DNA of 64,000 nt from DATBLY01 sp963705545 (GTDB lineage: Bacteria > Actinomycetota > UBA4738 > HRBIN12): the NCBI GenBank assembly GCA_963705545.1, contig CAVPJX010000004.1, positions 1 through 64,000 of the forward strand, given 5' to 3'. The notes under the pieces are model-generated. The model did not search any database and was not told where the DNA came from. It was given only the letters and a program-made list of their open reading frames with translations. Position 1 is the stretch's first letter, and each line of letters starts with the position of its first letter. Positions 15,823-27,114 of the stretch are shown here, in pieces. A program made the position numbers and the translations under genes.

Positions 15823-17772
15823 TCACACCCGCACGATCGGGCGTTCCAGGAGCTCGATCGGGAAGCCGTCGGGATCGGCGACGTATAGGCAGCGGCAGCC
15901 GAACCAGTCACCCGCCTCCTCGATCGTCACCGGCGCGGATCGCGGCTCGACGCCGGCGGCGCGCAGGCGCGCGTCGAGCGCGTCGATGCCCGAGACCTCG
16001 AACGCGATGTGGCCGCTGCCCGGATCGCACGGACGCTGCGAGACCGGCCGCCCCGCTGGCGACACGTACCGCAGCAGCTCGAGGATCTGGCCGCGGCCGA
16101 GCTCGAACTCGGCCCACTCGATCACGACGCCGGGGAGTCCGACCAGCTCGGAGAGCTCGGATCCGTCGGAGCGCCCGCGCCCACGCATCGGGAGACCGAG
16201 CACGGTGCCGTAGAAGCGGATCGAGCGATCGAGGTCGACACACGTCACCGACACGTGGTCCACGCGGAGCACACGCGGCTCATCCGCCTGTCGCCGGTGC
16301 TCCGACGCGAGATCGACGAGCCGCCCGCCGGATCGTTCCGACGCATCGGATGCGGGCGATCCGCCCCCGGCGATCGGTTCCAGCCGCGCGGGGATCGCGT
16401 CCCGCCGGAACACGTCCTCGACGGTCTCCGCGCGCTTCACGACTTCGGCCCGGTCGCCCCGGACCAGGACGGTCGCCGGTCTCGGCATCGCGTTGAAGTT
16501 GCTCGATGCGGCGTCCTGATAGGCCCCCGTGTCGAGGAACGCGATCACGTCGCCCGCCTCGATCTCGGGCAGCGCGACCCGCGGCGCCATCACGTCGAAC
16601 CCGCAGCTGCGGCCGACCACGTCGGCGAGGATCGACGGCTCCTCGTTGGCGTGGTCGGCCACGATCACCCGCCAGCGGTTGTGCTCGATCAGGCTGTCCG
16701 GCAGGAAGGCCTCGCTCGAGTCGACCTCGATCCAGATACGCGGCTCCGGCGCCGTCTCGCGCTTGACGTGCCGGACCGTGGCCAGATGGACGCCGGCGTC
16801 GGCGTACAGCCCGCGTCCGGGCTCGATCTCGAGCCCGACGCCGGTGATGGGCAGGCCGCGGACCTGCAGCTCCTCCCGGAGTCCTCCCGTGATGCGGTCG
16901 GCGAAGGTCTCGAGCGGCGGCGCGTCGTCCGTGCGCGCGGACAGGCGCGACAGCAACCGGCCCGTCGGGTCTCGTGGCGTCGGCAGGCCGCCGCCCACGT
17001 CGAGCTCGGCCGGGGCCCAGCCGCCCCACGCCTCGGACAGCCGCGCGACGGTGCCGACGAACGCGCGGGCCATCGCGCCCCAGGCGTCGGGCGATGCGGT
17101 GTGGCGAGCGAAGTGCACCATCGCGCCGACCAGCCGCACACGATCGTCGTGGACCCAGGACGGATCCAGCGCCAGGAGATCCTCGGTCGGGATCCCGGCC
17201 TTGTAGTCGGCGATCGCGCGTCCGGTGGAGACCTCGTCGTCGAAGAAGTCCGAGGGCTCGACCACGTCGGTCACGACGGGGCGGAGCCGGACGCGCACGC
17301 GCGCGGCGACACCCATCCGCGCCGACACCTCACGCACGAGCGCGAACTCCTCGACGCTGTCCAGCGTGATCTTCGCGCCGGCCCCGAGCGCGGCCTCGAT
17401 CAGGGCTGCGTCCTTGATCGAGCCGTTCACCGAGAGCTTCGCGGGATCGACGCCTGCCCGAAGCGCCGCCCAGAGCTCGGCCGAACCGAACGCGTCGCAA
17501 CCGAGACCCTCCTGCGACAGGACCGCGCGCGTGGCGAGCGCGGTGTTCGCCTTCAACGCGGGCAGGATCGCGACCGGGCCGTCGGTCCATCGTTCCGCGA
17601 AGACACGCGAGAACCGACGGGCGTTGCGCCGCAACTGGTCCTCGGACACCACGTACACCGGGGTCCCGAACCGCCGCGCGAGCTCGGCCGCCTCGATGCC
17701 CTCGACGAAGAGCCGACCCGCGCGGACCGACAGGCAGTCGTCGATCCGACGGTGCGTCGCGACCGAGGCCAT
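15823..17772 (-). CDS. PLP-dependent diaminopimelate/polyamine decarboxylase-type enzyme fused to a VOC domain
   Basis: Fusion of 649 residues. Residues 1-465 are a fold-III PLP decarboxylase. The PLP lysine is in ALKANTAL (K74), with HFARHTASPD near 220, DVGGGLPTP near 258, EPGRGLYADAG near 318, the active-site Cys in RSCGFDV (C390) and DTGAYQD near 414. All key elements look intact. After a linker, residues 502-645 form a VOC/glyoxalase domain (RVDHVSVTCVDLDRSIRFY, SGHIAFEV, YVADPDGFPIELLE). ATG at 17772 lies 7 nt after the PotD-like stop. With PotD-like and PuuR-like neighbours, an amino-acid or polyamine precursor is the likely substrate. I know of no characterised enzyme with this architecture. 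Confidence 0.85.
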   Translation of the reverse strand: MASVATHRRIDDCLSVRAGRLFVEGIEAAELARRFGTPVYVVSEDQLRRNARRFSRVFAERWTDGPVAILPALKANTALATRAVLSQEGLGCDAFGSAELWAALRAGVDPAKLSVNGSIKDAALIEAALGAGAKITLDSVEEFALVREVSARMGVAARVRVRLRPVVTDVVEPSDFFDDEVSTGRAIADYKAGIPTEDLLALDPSWVHDDRVRLVGAMVHFARHTASPDAWGAMARAFVGTVARLSEAWGGWAPAELDVGGGLPTPRDPTGRLLSRLSARTDDAPPLETFADRITGGLREELQVRGLPITGVGLEIEPGRGLYADAGVHLATVRHVKRETAPEPRIWIEVDSSEAFLPDSLIEHNRWRVIVADHANEEPSILADVVGRSCGFDVMAPRVALPEIEAGDVIAFLDTGAYQDAASSNFNAMPRPATVLVRGDRAEVVKRAETVEDVFRRDAIPARLEPIAGGGSPASDASERSGGRLVDLASEHRRQADEPRVLRVDHVSVTCVDLDRSIRFYGTVLGLPMRGRGRSDGSELSELVGLPGVVIEWAEFELGRGQILELLRYVSPAGRPVSQRPCDPGSGHIAFEVSGIDALDARLRAAGVEPRSAPVTIEEAGDWFGCRCLYVADPDGFPIELLERPIVRV

Positions 17773-17779
17773 CGTCGCC

Positions 17780-19036
17780 TCAGGACTGGTAGATCGGCCG
17801 GAAGATCGCATCCCACTCCTGCTGCTCCTCCTGCGTCAGCACACGGTGGGTGTGCAGGAGCCCGAACATCTCGTCCGTGGGGAACACGAGCGGGTTGTTC
17901 GCGACGTCCTCGAGCCCCTGTTCGATCAGGACCTGCTGCGCCTCCGGCACCGGGCAGACGTTCTGGATGTACGCCGTCAGGCGCGCGGCGTTCTCGGGGA
18001 CGTAGAGGAAGTCCATCAGCACCATCGCGTCCACAGGGTTCGCGGCGCCGACCGGGATGCAAAGGCTGTCGGTCCACAGCAGCGCGCCCTCGTCCGGGAC
18101 GACGAACCGCAGGTTCTCGAAGCCCTCGAGGTTCGCGATCAGGATGTCCGCCGACCACGCCATCGAGATCGCGAGGTTCCCGGCGCGGAGCTCGTTCGAG
18201 TACGACGTGTCGTAGTACTTGCGCACGATCCCGGCGTCGCGCTGCTCGATCAGCTTGTCCGCAGCCGCCTGCCAGTCCTCGGGCGTCGACGTGGGCGGGT
18301 CGATGCCCATCCCGACCATCGTGAAGTTCGGCAGGTCCTCGGTGTCGCCGAACATCCCGACCATCCCCGCGAACGCCGGATCGAACAGGTCCTCGAACGT
18401 CGTGATCTCGCGGCCCGTGAGCTCGGGGTCGTAGCCGATCCCCGTGATCCCGGACTGGTACGGGATGCTCCACGTGTTGTCCGGGTCGTACGGGCGCGCA
18501 AGCATCGCTGGGCCCGCATGCGCGTAGAAGTTCTCGAGGCGGGCCTGGTCGAGCGGGATCAGGTACCCCAGATCCTGCATCGTCGGCAGCCACCGGGGGA
18601 ACCCCATCGTGATCACGTCGTAGCCGGTCGACTGCCCGGACTCGAGCACGGGCTGGATCTTGGCGAAGAACGACGCGTACTCCGGGATCACCTCGTCGTA
18701 GGTGACCTCGATCCCGGTCTGCTCGGTGAACGCCAGGAGCGTCGGCGACTGCTTCTTGCCGTCGATCTTCTTCGCGTCGATGTAGAGCGGCCAGTTCGCC
18801 CAGGTGACGGTCCCGTTCTGGGTCTGCGAGGCCCAGTCGAACCCGGTCGCGCCGGTAGGCTCGGCCCCGGTCGCCCCCGTGGCGCTCGACGCCCCGGTCG
18901 AGGCGGGCGGCGTCTCGTCCCCTCCGCACGCGGCCAGGATCGGCGCGAGCGCCATCCCGCCCAGTCCGAACGCGCCCCGTCGCAGGATCTGCCGCCGGCT
19001 GATCCCCGGACCGGCGTCGTGCTCCCCTGTCCGCAT
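17780..19036 (-). CDS. PotD-like substrate-binding lipoprotein (Tat signal), first gene of the operon
   Basis: Extracellular solute-binding protein of 418 residues related to spermidine/putrescine-binding PotD. A Tat-type signal (SRRQILRRGAFGLGG) ends in a lipobox with the acylated Cys at residue 37 (LAACGGD). A Ser/Thr/Gly/Ala linker follows, then the binding domain starts VTWANWPLYID. Typical PotD landmarks are IPYQSGITGIGYD and LWTDSLCIPVGAANP. GGGAGGGGG precedes the ATG. No ABC permease or ATPase gene accompanies it. Instead the decarboxylase-VOC and XRE-cupin genes follow directly. It probably captures a polyamine-like or amino-acid ligand, either for a distant transporter or for sensing. 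Confidence 0.9.
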   Translation of the reverse strand: MRTGEHDAGPGISRRQILRRGAFGLGGMALAPILAACGGDETPPASTGASSATGATGAEPTGATGFDWASQTQNGTVTWANWPLYIDAKKIDGKKQSPTLLAFTEQTGIEVTYDEVIPEYASFFAKIQPVLESGQSTGYDVITMGFPRWLPTMQDLGYLIPLDQARLENFYAHAGPAMLARPYDPDNTWSIPYQSGITGIGYDPELTGREITTFEDLFDPAFAGMVGMFGDTEDLPNFTMVGMGIDPPTSTPEDWQAAADKLIEQRDAGIVRKYYDTSYSNELRAGNLAISMAWSADILIANLEGFENLRFVVPDEGALLWTDSLCIPVGAANPVDAMVLMDFLYVPENAARLTAYIQNVCPVPEAQQVLIEQGLEDVANNPLVFPTDEMFGLLHTHRVLTQEEQQEWDAIFRPIYQS

Positions 19037-19058
19037 GGGTCCCCCTCCCGCAGACTTC

Positions 19059-19085
19059 GTGGAGCGAAACTAATCTTCGCTCCAC
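19059..19085. promoter_or_regulatory. Palindromic operator upstream of the PotD-decarboxylase-regulator operon
   Basis: Perfect 10-bp inverted repeat (GTGGAGCGAA, spacer ACTAATC, TTCGCTCCAC), 23 nt upstream of the PotD-like start codon. It is the obvious candidate site for the operon's own XRE-cupin regulator. It also lies 69 bp before the divergent YdeI-like gene, so it could affect both directions. Confidence 0.6.
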
Positions 19086-19153
19086 CGAACGGTCAAGGGC
19101 GTGGTCGAGCCCGGCCGCCGCCGACGTCGGGCTCCCATGGCAGGCTTCGGGGC

Positions 19154-19750
19154 GTGCCCGGATCGGACGAACCGACGTTCTTCGCGACGCCCGCGGCCTT
19201 CCGCGCCTGGCTCGAGCGCCATCACGCGGACCGCACCGAGCTGATCGTCGGGTTCCACAAGAAGGGGACCGGCAAGCCCGGCATCACCTGGCCGGAGTCC
19301 GTCGACGAGGCGCTCTGCTTCGGATGGATCGACGGCGTCCGGCGTCGCCACGACGAGACCAGCTACACGATCCGGTTCACGCCGCGGAAGCCGCGCTCGA
19401 CCTGGAGCGCGGTGAACGTGGCCCGGGTCGAGGAGCTGACCCGCGAGGGCCGCATGACGCCGGCCGGCCTGGCCGCCTTCCAGCGCCGCGATGAGGCGCG
19501 GACCGCGATCTACTCGCACGAACGGCGGGAGCCGGCACGGCTCGACACCGCTGCGGAGCGTCGGTTCCGCGCGAACCGCACGGCATGGACCTGGTTCGAG
19601 AACCAGGCGCCGTCGTACCGGAAGGCCGCGATCCACTGGGTGACGAGCGCCAAGCAGCCGGAGACCGGGGAGCGCCGCCTCGACCGCTTGATCGACGATT
19701 CGGCCGCGGGCCGGCGGGTGCCGCCGCTCACGCGGCCGGGCGAGCGCTAG
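19154..19750 (+). CDS. YdeI/OmpD-associated family protein
   Basis: Protein of 198 residues of the YdeI family (bacteriocin-protection-like). Landmarks are FFATPAAFRAWLERHHA, the conserved WPESVDEALCFGWIDGVR, and FTPRKPRSTWSAVNVARVEEL. The C-terminal helical region has SYRKAAIHWVTSAKQPETGERRL. Molecular function is not established for most members. GTG at 19154 fits the family N-terminus, though no strong ribosome site is visible. It is divergent from the PotD-like operon, with the palindromic operator between them. Confidence 0.85.
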   Translation: MPGSDEPTFFATPAAFRAWLERHHADRTELIVGFHKKGTGKPGITWPESVDEALCFGWIDGVRRRHDETSYTIRFTPRKPRSTWSAVNVARVEELTREGRMTPAGLAAFQRRDEARTAIYSHERREPARLDTAAERRFRANRTAWTWFENQAPSYRKAAIHWVTSAKQPETGERRLDRLIDDSAAGRRVPPLTRPGER

Positions 19751-19751
19751 G

Positions 19752-20156
19752 TCAGATCGCGCGCATCCGGTTGTTGCGCGGCTCGTGCTCCACCTCGGCG
19801 AGCCCGAGCGCCTCGAGCACCGGGGGCACGTACATCCCGAAGCGTCCGCGCAGGCCCTTCTTCAACCCGTACCAACCGCCGACGGGATTGTCGGGCGAGC
19901 GGCCCCACGCCTCCACCGTGCCCTCGGCGGCAGCCTTCTGCTCGTCGGCGCTGCCGAGGGGCACCCAGTCACCCCGATCCTTCAGCATCGCGTGCAGGTC
20001 ATCGATGCACCGCAGGCCGTAGCGCAGTTCGGTCTTCCCCACCTGCACGACCAACGCCGGCGGATCGAGCGTCTCGTCCCGGAAGGCCTGGTACTCCGAG
20101 CTCCCGGGCGGCGTCTTCAGGGTCCACGGATCCTCGCGCGTCCCGCTTCCACCCAT
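19752..20156 (-). CDS. Conserved hypothetical protein
   Basis: Protein of 134 residues that I do not recognise beyond its conserved look: REDPWTLKTPPGSSEYQ near the start, GLRCIDDLHAMLKDRGDWVPLG in the middle, and GGWYGLKKGLRGRFGMYVPP toward the end. No signal peptide or membrane segment. ATG at 20156 was chosen because GAGGAGGTG is correctly spaced. It converges on the YdeI-like gene with a 1-bp gap and is divergent from typA. Confidence 0.65.
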   Translation of the reverse strand: MGGSGTREDPWTLKTPPGSSEYQAFRDETLDPPALVVQVGKTELRYGLRCIDDLHAMLKDRGDWVPLGSADEQKAAAEGTVEAWGRSPDNPVGGWYGLKKGLRGRFGMYVPPVLEALGLAEVEHEPRNNRMRAI

Positions 20157-20248
20157 CTCTCGCACCTCCTCGCGGCCATCTTCCCCCATCGGGCGATCCG
20201 GTGTGAACCAGACGACGCGACGCGGGCGGCCCGTAGCATGGCGGGCTC

Positions 20249-22081
<1,833 letters not shown>

Positions 22082-22194
22082 CCGGCTGCCGCGGGGCCCG
22101 ACGGCGCCCAGCCCCCGTCCCGCAGGCTCCGGGTCGCTCGCCCCTCCCGCCGCCATCCGTCCGGATCGACGATGGCCTGAGGGAGGCGATGTCC

Positions 22195-22644
22195 ATGCGG
22201 TACGAGATCGAGATCCGAGAGGTTCCGGAACATACAGTCGTCACGCTGCGCGAGCACGTCCCGATGGCCGTGATCGCCAAGGCGATCGGCGAGGGTTTCG
22301 GTGAGGTCGCCGAAGCGGTCGGCAGAGCCGCTGCGACGATCACGGGGATGCCGTTCGCGATCTTCCACGAGCTGGACCCGGTTGCGGTCGACCTCGAGCT
22401 CGGCTTCCCCGTCGACCAGATCCTCGACGTCGGCCGCGTCCACGGCGCGACGTTGCCGGGCGGCCGCGTCGCCAGCACGATCCACGCCGGTCCGTACGAC
22501 GAGGTCGCCGGCGCCTACGAGGCCCTGACTGCCTGGATCGAGGCGAACCACGAACGTCCCAGCGGACCGCCACGCGAGGTCTACCTGAACGAGCCCGAGG
22601 AGGGCGTGATCCCGCTCACCGAGATCCAGATGCCGCTCGCCTGA
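22195..22644 (+). CDS. GyrI-like effector-binding domain protein
   Basis: Stand-alone small-molecule-binding domain (GyrI-like/AraC effector-binding) of 149 residues. It begins YEIEIREVPEHTVVTLREHVP, has FGEVAEAVGR, and carries the family motif HAGPYDEVAGAYEALTAWIEAN. The end has EVYLNEPEEG. No DNA-binding domain is attached. Related stand-alone proteins bind or hydrolyse toxic small molecules. ATG at 22195 is favoured over 22189 because GGGAGG is then spaced 8 nt. Confidence 0.85.
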   Translation: MRYEIEIREVPEHTVVTLREHVPMAVIAKAIGEGFGEVAEAVGRAAATITGMPFAIFHELDPVAVDLELGFPVDQILDVGRVHGATLPGGRVASTIHAGPYDEVAGAYEALTAWIEANHERPSGPPREVYLNEPEEGVIPLTEIQMPLA

Positions 22645-22771
22645 CGGTCCCTCGACGCGCCGGGCAAGGAACCGCAAACGCGAACGGAACGACCGCCGTA
22701 CAGTCGTCCCCCGTTCGCTCCTGGGCACCGCCCGCGACCAGCGGGCGCCGGGAGCCGGAGAGGAGGGACCG

Positions 22772-23086
22772 ATGGCGGACTACCTGCTGCTCTACAGCGG
22801 CGGCAGCATGCCCGAGACCGAGGAGGAGCAGGCCGCGGTGATGCAGGCGTGGACCGACTGGTTCACGTCGCTCGGCGCGGCGGTGAAGGACGGTGGGAAC
22901 CCGACGAGCGGCCAGGCCAAGACGATCTCGTCCGACGGGATCGTGAGCGACGGCGGCGGCAGCGTCAGCGGCTACTCCGTGATCACGGCCGACTCGCTCG
23001 ATGACGCGGTCGCGAAGTCGAAGGGCTGCCCGGTCCTGCAGGGCGGCGCCACCGTGGAGGTGCACGAGACGTTCGCCGTGATGTGA
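22772..23086 (+). CDS. YCII-related (DGPF-domain-like) protein
   Basis: Small cytoplasmic protein of 104 residues with the YCII-type ferredoxin-like fold: YLLLYSGGSMPE, MQAWTDWFTSLGAAVKDGGN, SGYSVITADSLDDAVAKSKGCPVL and a C-terminal VEVHETFAVM strand. Such proteins are often found near ECF sigma factors; here it is alone. A GGAGAGGAGG ribosome site precedes the ATG. A strong terminator hairpin follows. Confidence 0.82.
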   Translation: MADYLLLYSGGSMPETEEEQAAVMQAWTDWFTSLGAAVKDGGNPTSGQAKTISSDGIVSDGGGSVSGYSVITADSLDDAVAKSKGCPVLQGGATVEVHETFAVM

Positions 23087-23105
23087 CGAGCTGAGCGGTT
23101 CCACC

Positions 23106-23135
23106 GACGGCCCGGCGGGCTCGCGCCGGGCCGTC
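23106..23135 (+). terminator. Strong hairpin terminator after the YCII-like gene
   Basis: Perfect 12-bp stem (GACGGCCCGGCG with CGCCGGGCCGTC) and a 6-nt loop GGCTCG, starting 20 bp after the stop codon. It lacks a long T-tract, as is common in high-GC genomes. Confidence 0.75.
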
Positions 23136-23214
23136 GCGCTGCCCGGATCCGATGCCCACCGGGCCGCCGCCTCTCGGCCGCCGGGGCGTCGCACCCCCGT
23201 CCTATGCTGCGGAG

Positions 23215-26059
23215 ATGACGTGCTCGGTCTGCGGCCAGCCGCTCCCCGACGGCGCCCGGTTCTGTCCGAACTGTGGCGCCGTCGTGGCGACGACCCTCGC
23301 TACCGAGGAGCGCAAGGTCGTCACGATCCTGTTCGCCGACATCGTGGACTCGACGGGCCTCGCGCGGCACCTCGACGCCGAGCGATCGCGCGAGGTCCTC
23401 GGCCGGTTCTTCGACATGGCCACCGAGGAGCTGCAGGCGCTCCGCGGCCGCCCCGAGAAGTTCATCGGCGACGCCGTGATGGCCGTGTTCGGCTTGCCGG
23501 TCGTCCGCGAGGACGACGCCGTCCGCGCCGTCCGCGCCGGCCTCGCGATCCGGGCCAAGACGCGACGGCTGGGCCGGACGCTCGGGTTGAGCGACCCGCT
23601 CGATATCCGGGTGGGCATCGAGTCGGGCGAGGCGGCCACCGGGATCGGCCCCGCGGGGCAGCTGCTCGTGACCGGGCCGGTCGTGAACGCCGCCGCGCGC
23701 CTGCAGGCGGCCGCGGAGCCGGGCGAGGTGTTGGTGGGCGCCATCACGCACGCCCTCACCGACGACGGCGCCGTCACGTTCGACGCCCGGCGCGAGGTCC
23801 CCGCGAAGGGCTTCGACGCCGAGCTCGCCGCCTTCCCGGTCACCGGCCTGTCCACCCGATCGGTCCGCCGCACGATCCCGTTCGTGGGACGGGGGAGCGA
23901 GCTGATGATCATGCGCGAATGCCTGACGCGCGTGAGCGCATCGGCTCGCCCGAACCTCGTGACGATCCTCGGCGAGTCGGGGATCGGCAAGTCGCGGCTG
24001 GCCGACGAGTTCGTGGCCGGGCTGGATCGCGAGGTCACCGTCCTGTCCGGTCAGCCGCGCACCTCCGCCGACACGGCCACGTTCGCCCCGGTCGCCACGA
24101 TCGTCGGCGACCTGGCGGGCATCGAGGACGGGCAGTCGAGCGACGAGGTGGCGCGGCGGCTGCGCACGCTCGCCGAGGAGCGGTGCTCGGGGCCCGAGGC
24201 CGCGCGCACCGCGGGCCGCCTCGGACTGCTCTTCGGCCTGGGCGACCGGGGACGCGACCAGTCCGCGTTCGTCGGCGACGTCCGGTCGGGGTTCATCGAG
24301 CTGGTCGACGGCCTCGCGCAGCGCGGCACGGTCGTCGTGGTCTTCGAGGACGTCCATCAGCTGAAGGCCCCGATGATCGACCTGATCGAGCGCCTCGGCG
24401 CGGTCGGATCGCGACGCGAGCCCCGCCGCGTGCTGACGCTCGCCGTCGCGCGCCAGGAGCTGATCGACGAGCGGCCCACCTGGGCCTCTGCGGCGGCGAA
24501 CGCCGTCGTGCTCCGGCTGGATCCGCTCTCGGCGGAGGAGGCCGTCGAGCTCGTCCGGCAGGCGAGCGGCGGGCGCGTGGACGACGCCGAGGCCACCGCG
24601 ATCGCGGAACGCGCGGGCGGCAACCCGTTCTTCATCGTGGAGACGACGGGGATGCTGCTGCGCGACGACGACGGCCAGGGGGCGCGGGGCGCGTCCCCTC
24701 CGGTCGCCTCGCTCCCGCCGACCGTCCAGGCGGTGGTCTCCGCGCGGCTCGACGCGCTGCCGCCGAACCTGCGCGAGACGACGCGTCGCGCCTCGGTGTT
24801 CCTGCACTCGTTCGACCTCGACGAGCTGGCGATCGTCGATCCCGCCACGGAGGAGGAGCTGCGAAGAGCTCGAGGAGGCCGAGATCCTCGTCCGGTCCGA
24901 CGGCGAGTGGCGGCTGCGCCACGCGACGCTCCGCGAGGTGGCGTACGCGAGCCTGCCCAAGCGCGAGCGCGTTCGGCTCCATCAGCTGATCGCCGACCGG
25001 CTCCTGGTCGACGGGCACATCTCGTTCGCCGCCGACCACCTGGAGCTCGCGGCGCTCGCCTCCCTCGATCTCGACCCGGACGACCGCGCGGCGGCAGACC
25101 GCGCGGTCGACGCGTTGATCGACGCAGCGCACCGCGCCCGCCGGCGGATGGAGAGCCGCTCGGCGGTCGACCGCTACCGACGGGCCCTGGCGCTCGCGGG
25201 TCCCGACGACCGGTGGGGGACGCGCGAGGCCCGCGCCCTCGCGGGCCTCGGCGAGTCCCACTACTGGCTGGCGGAGTACCCGGCGGCCATCGAGGCGCTG
25301 GAGCGTGCCGTCCAGGTCGGCACGGCCGCGGACGATCCGTGGTCGCTGGCGCTCGGTCTCCGGTTCCTGGGCGACATCGCGATCAACGTCGAGGCCGACG
25401 TGGACAAGGCCGAGGACCTGCTCGACCGGTCCCTCGCCGAGGCCGAGCGACTCGGCGACCCCTGGGTGATCGTCCGGACACTGCTCTTCGCGGGCTGGGT
25501 GCCGTGGACCCGCGACCGGTATCCGGAGGCGCACGCGATCTGGCAGCGGGCGCTCGACCTGGCCGAGCCGGACGATCGGTGGGCCCGGGTCCGCGCCCTG
25601 GTCGCCCTGTCGATCAACCTCACGAACCTGGACGATTACGATGGCGCCCTCCGCCTCGCCGACGAGGCCAAGACCCTCGCCGAGGAGACGGGGGACCGAT
25701 TCAGCGTCGCGGTGAGCACGGTCCAGAAGGCCCGGGTGTTCGAGGATCTCGAGCGCCTCGAGGAGTCGCTCCCCTGCTTCGACCTGGGGGTGGCGACCTT
25801 CGAGGATCTGGGTGCCCGGTGGGAGCTCGCCGACGCGATGGCGGAGCGCGGGATCGTCAAGCGCGAGCTCGGGCGCCTCGACGAGGCCGAGGCCGACCTA
25901 CGGCATGCGGTCCGCATCTCGGACGAGCTCGGCGAACGGCAGCTCGCCGGCTGGACGTGGAAGGCGCTCGCCCGGGTCGCGGAGCTCCGGGGGGACGAGG
26001 CCGAGGCCGAGGCCCGGCGGCGCCGCGCACGGGAAGCCGAGGAGCGGCGCCCTCGATGA
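23215..26059 (+). CDS. Class III adenylate/guanylate cyclase with zinc ribbon, AAA ATPase and TPR region, frameshifted
   Basis: Large signalling protein. Residues 1-25 are a zinc ribbon (CSVCGQPLPDGARFCPNCG). A class III nucleotidyl cyclase domain follows (VVTILFADIVDSTGLA, FIGDAVMAVFG, IRVGIESGEAATG, NAAARLQ). Next comes an AAA/NACHT-like ATPase (Walker A LGESGIGKSRL, FEDVHQ), then a TPR-rich C-terminus. The reading frame breaks near 24865: EELR in one frame continues as ELEEAEILVRSDGEWRLRHATLREV in the next. A one-base insertion explains this, so I annotate a single gene. Such proteins couple cNMP synthesis to an unknown signal. ATG at 23215 starts exactly at the zinc ribbon. Confidence 0.88.
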
Positions 26060-26081
26060 CGACCGAAGGAGGCGAACCCAC

Positions 26082-26510
26082 ATCAGCGCGTTCACGGAAG
26101 CCGAGATCGAGTACCTCAGCGAGCAACGCCTGGCGCGGATGGGCACCGTCGGTGCGGATGGCCAGCCCCATCTGATCCCCGTGACGTTCCATCTCAACGC
26201 CGACGAGGACGCGATCGACATCGGCGGGATCGCGTTCGGCGAGGGCAAGAAGTGGCGCGACGCCCGGCGCAACCCAAGGGTCACGGTCCTGATCGACGAC
26301 GTGATCGGACCGCCCCGCCGGGCTCGCGCGATCGAGATCCGGGGCACGGCGGAGCTCCACGAGACCGGCGGCGAGACGATCAACCCGCGGTTCCCGAACT
26401 TCGCGCCGGCGTTCCTCCGGATCCGGCCGCGCCACATCGTCGCCTGGGGGATCGAGGAGGGCGGCGCCACGGGGCGGGACTTCACGCCCTCGAGCCGCGA
26501 CGTCGGCTGA
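26082..26510 (+). CDS. PPOX-class F420-dependent oxidoreductase
   Basis: Split-barrel flavin/F420-binding protein of 142 residues. It begins SAFTEAEIEYLSEQRLARMGTVG, then GQPHLIPVTFHLN, AIDIGGIAFGEGKKWRDARRNPRVTVLIDDV, and ends with IRPRHIVAWGIEEGG, matching a PPOX F420 subfamily. No ATG, GTG or TTG lies in frame near the conserved N-terminus. AAGGAGG at 26066-26072 is spaced 9 nt from an ATC codon at 26082, so either AUC is the start or an ATG has been miscalled. It begins 22 nt after the cyclase gene and may be co-transcribed with it. Confidence 0.82.
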   Translation: MSAFTEAEIEYLSEQRLARMGTVGADGQPHLIPVTFHLNADEDAIDIGGIAFGEGKKWRDARRNPRVTVLIDDVIGPPRRARAIEIRGTAELHETGGETINPRFPNFAPAFLRIRPRHIVAWGIEEGGATGRDFTPSSRDVG

Positions 26511-26530
26511 GCCGGCGGGCCGGACGCCGC

Positions 26531-27107
26531 CTACCTGGGAACAGCGGCGGAGGGTGCGAACGCCGGGCCGTGACCCGGGACGATCCGCACGAGCCCGGGC
26601 AACGCGAGGATCCGCTCCCGGTGACGATGCAGCGACGCGGGGTCGCTCGCGTACGGGTCCTCCTGCGGGTAGGTCGACGTCCACCACAGGTGCGTGAACA
26701 CGACGAGCCCTTCGTCGGTCTCGACCAGGGTGGAGATGTCCTGCGGGGTGTGACCGGGCGTCTCGGTCAGCCGTACCGACGGCGAGAGCTCGAACCCTTC
26801 GGCCGGGCGACTCCACCCATCGATCGTCGCGGTACCACGCCCAGTGATCGTGGACACGCGCGTTCGGGAAGAGGGCGGCCTTCAGCGTGTGATCGGGATG
26901 GTGATGCGAGAGCACGACGTCGGTGACCTCGGCCCCCTGGACGCCGAGCGCGGCGAGGGGATCGAGGATCGCCGCCGCGCTCGCAACCATGCCGGGATCC
27001 ACCACGACCCGGACGTCACCGTCGCGGATGAACCCGACGGTCGATGCGACACGGTCGTCGTCGGCGCCGCTCAGGTACCCCTCGCAGATGACGAGAGCCT
27101 CGGCCAT
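26531..27107 (-). CDS. Metallo-beta-lactamase fold hydrolase (MBLAC1-like), frameshifted
   Basis: Zinc hydrolase of the MBL fold. The N-terminal part (MAEALVICEGYLSG, VVVDPGMV, and the metal-binding LSHHHPDHT) is in one frame to about 26835. The rest (TETPGHTPQDIS, VVFTHLWW, GLVRIVPGHGP) is in another, so a single-base indel separates them. The HxHxDH motif and downstream metal-ligand histidines are present. The layout resembles MBLAC1, a small-RNA/phosphodiesterase-like branch, but the substrate is unknown. It lies 7 bp downstream of the OsmC-like gene on the same strand, probably in one operon. Confidence 0.8.
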
Positions 27108-27114
27108 CGTCGGC

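Noticed and set aside
26057..26175. ATG at 26057 as start of the PPOX gene
   Set aside because: It is in a different frame from the conserved oxidoreductase sequence.
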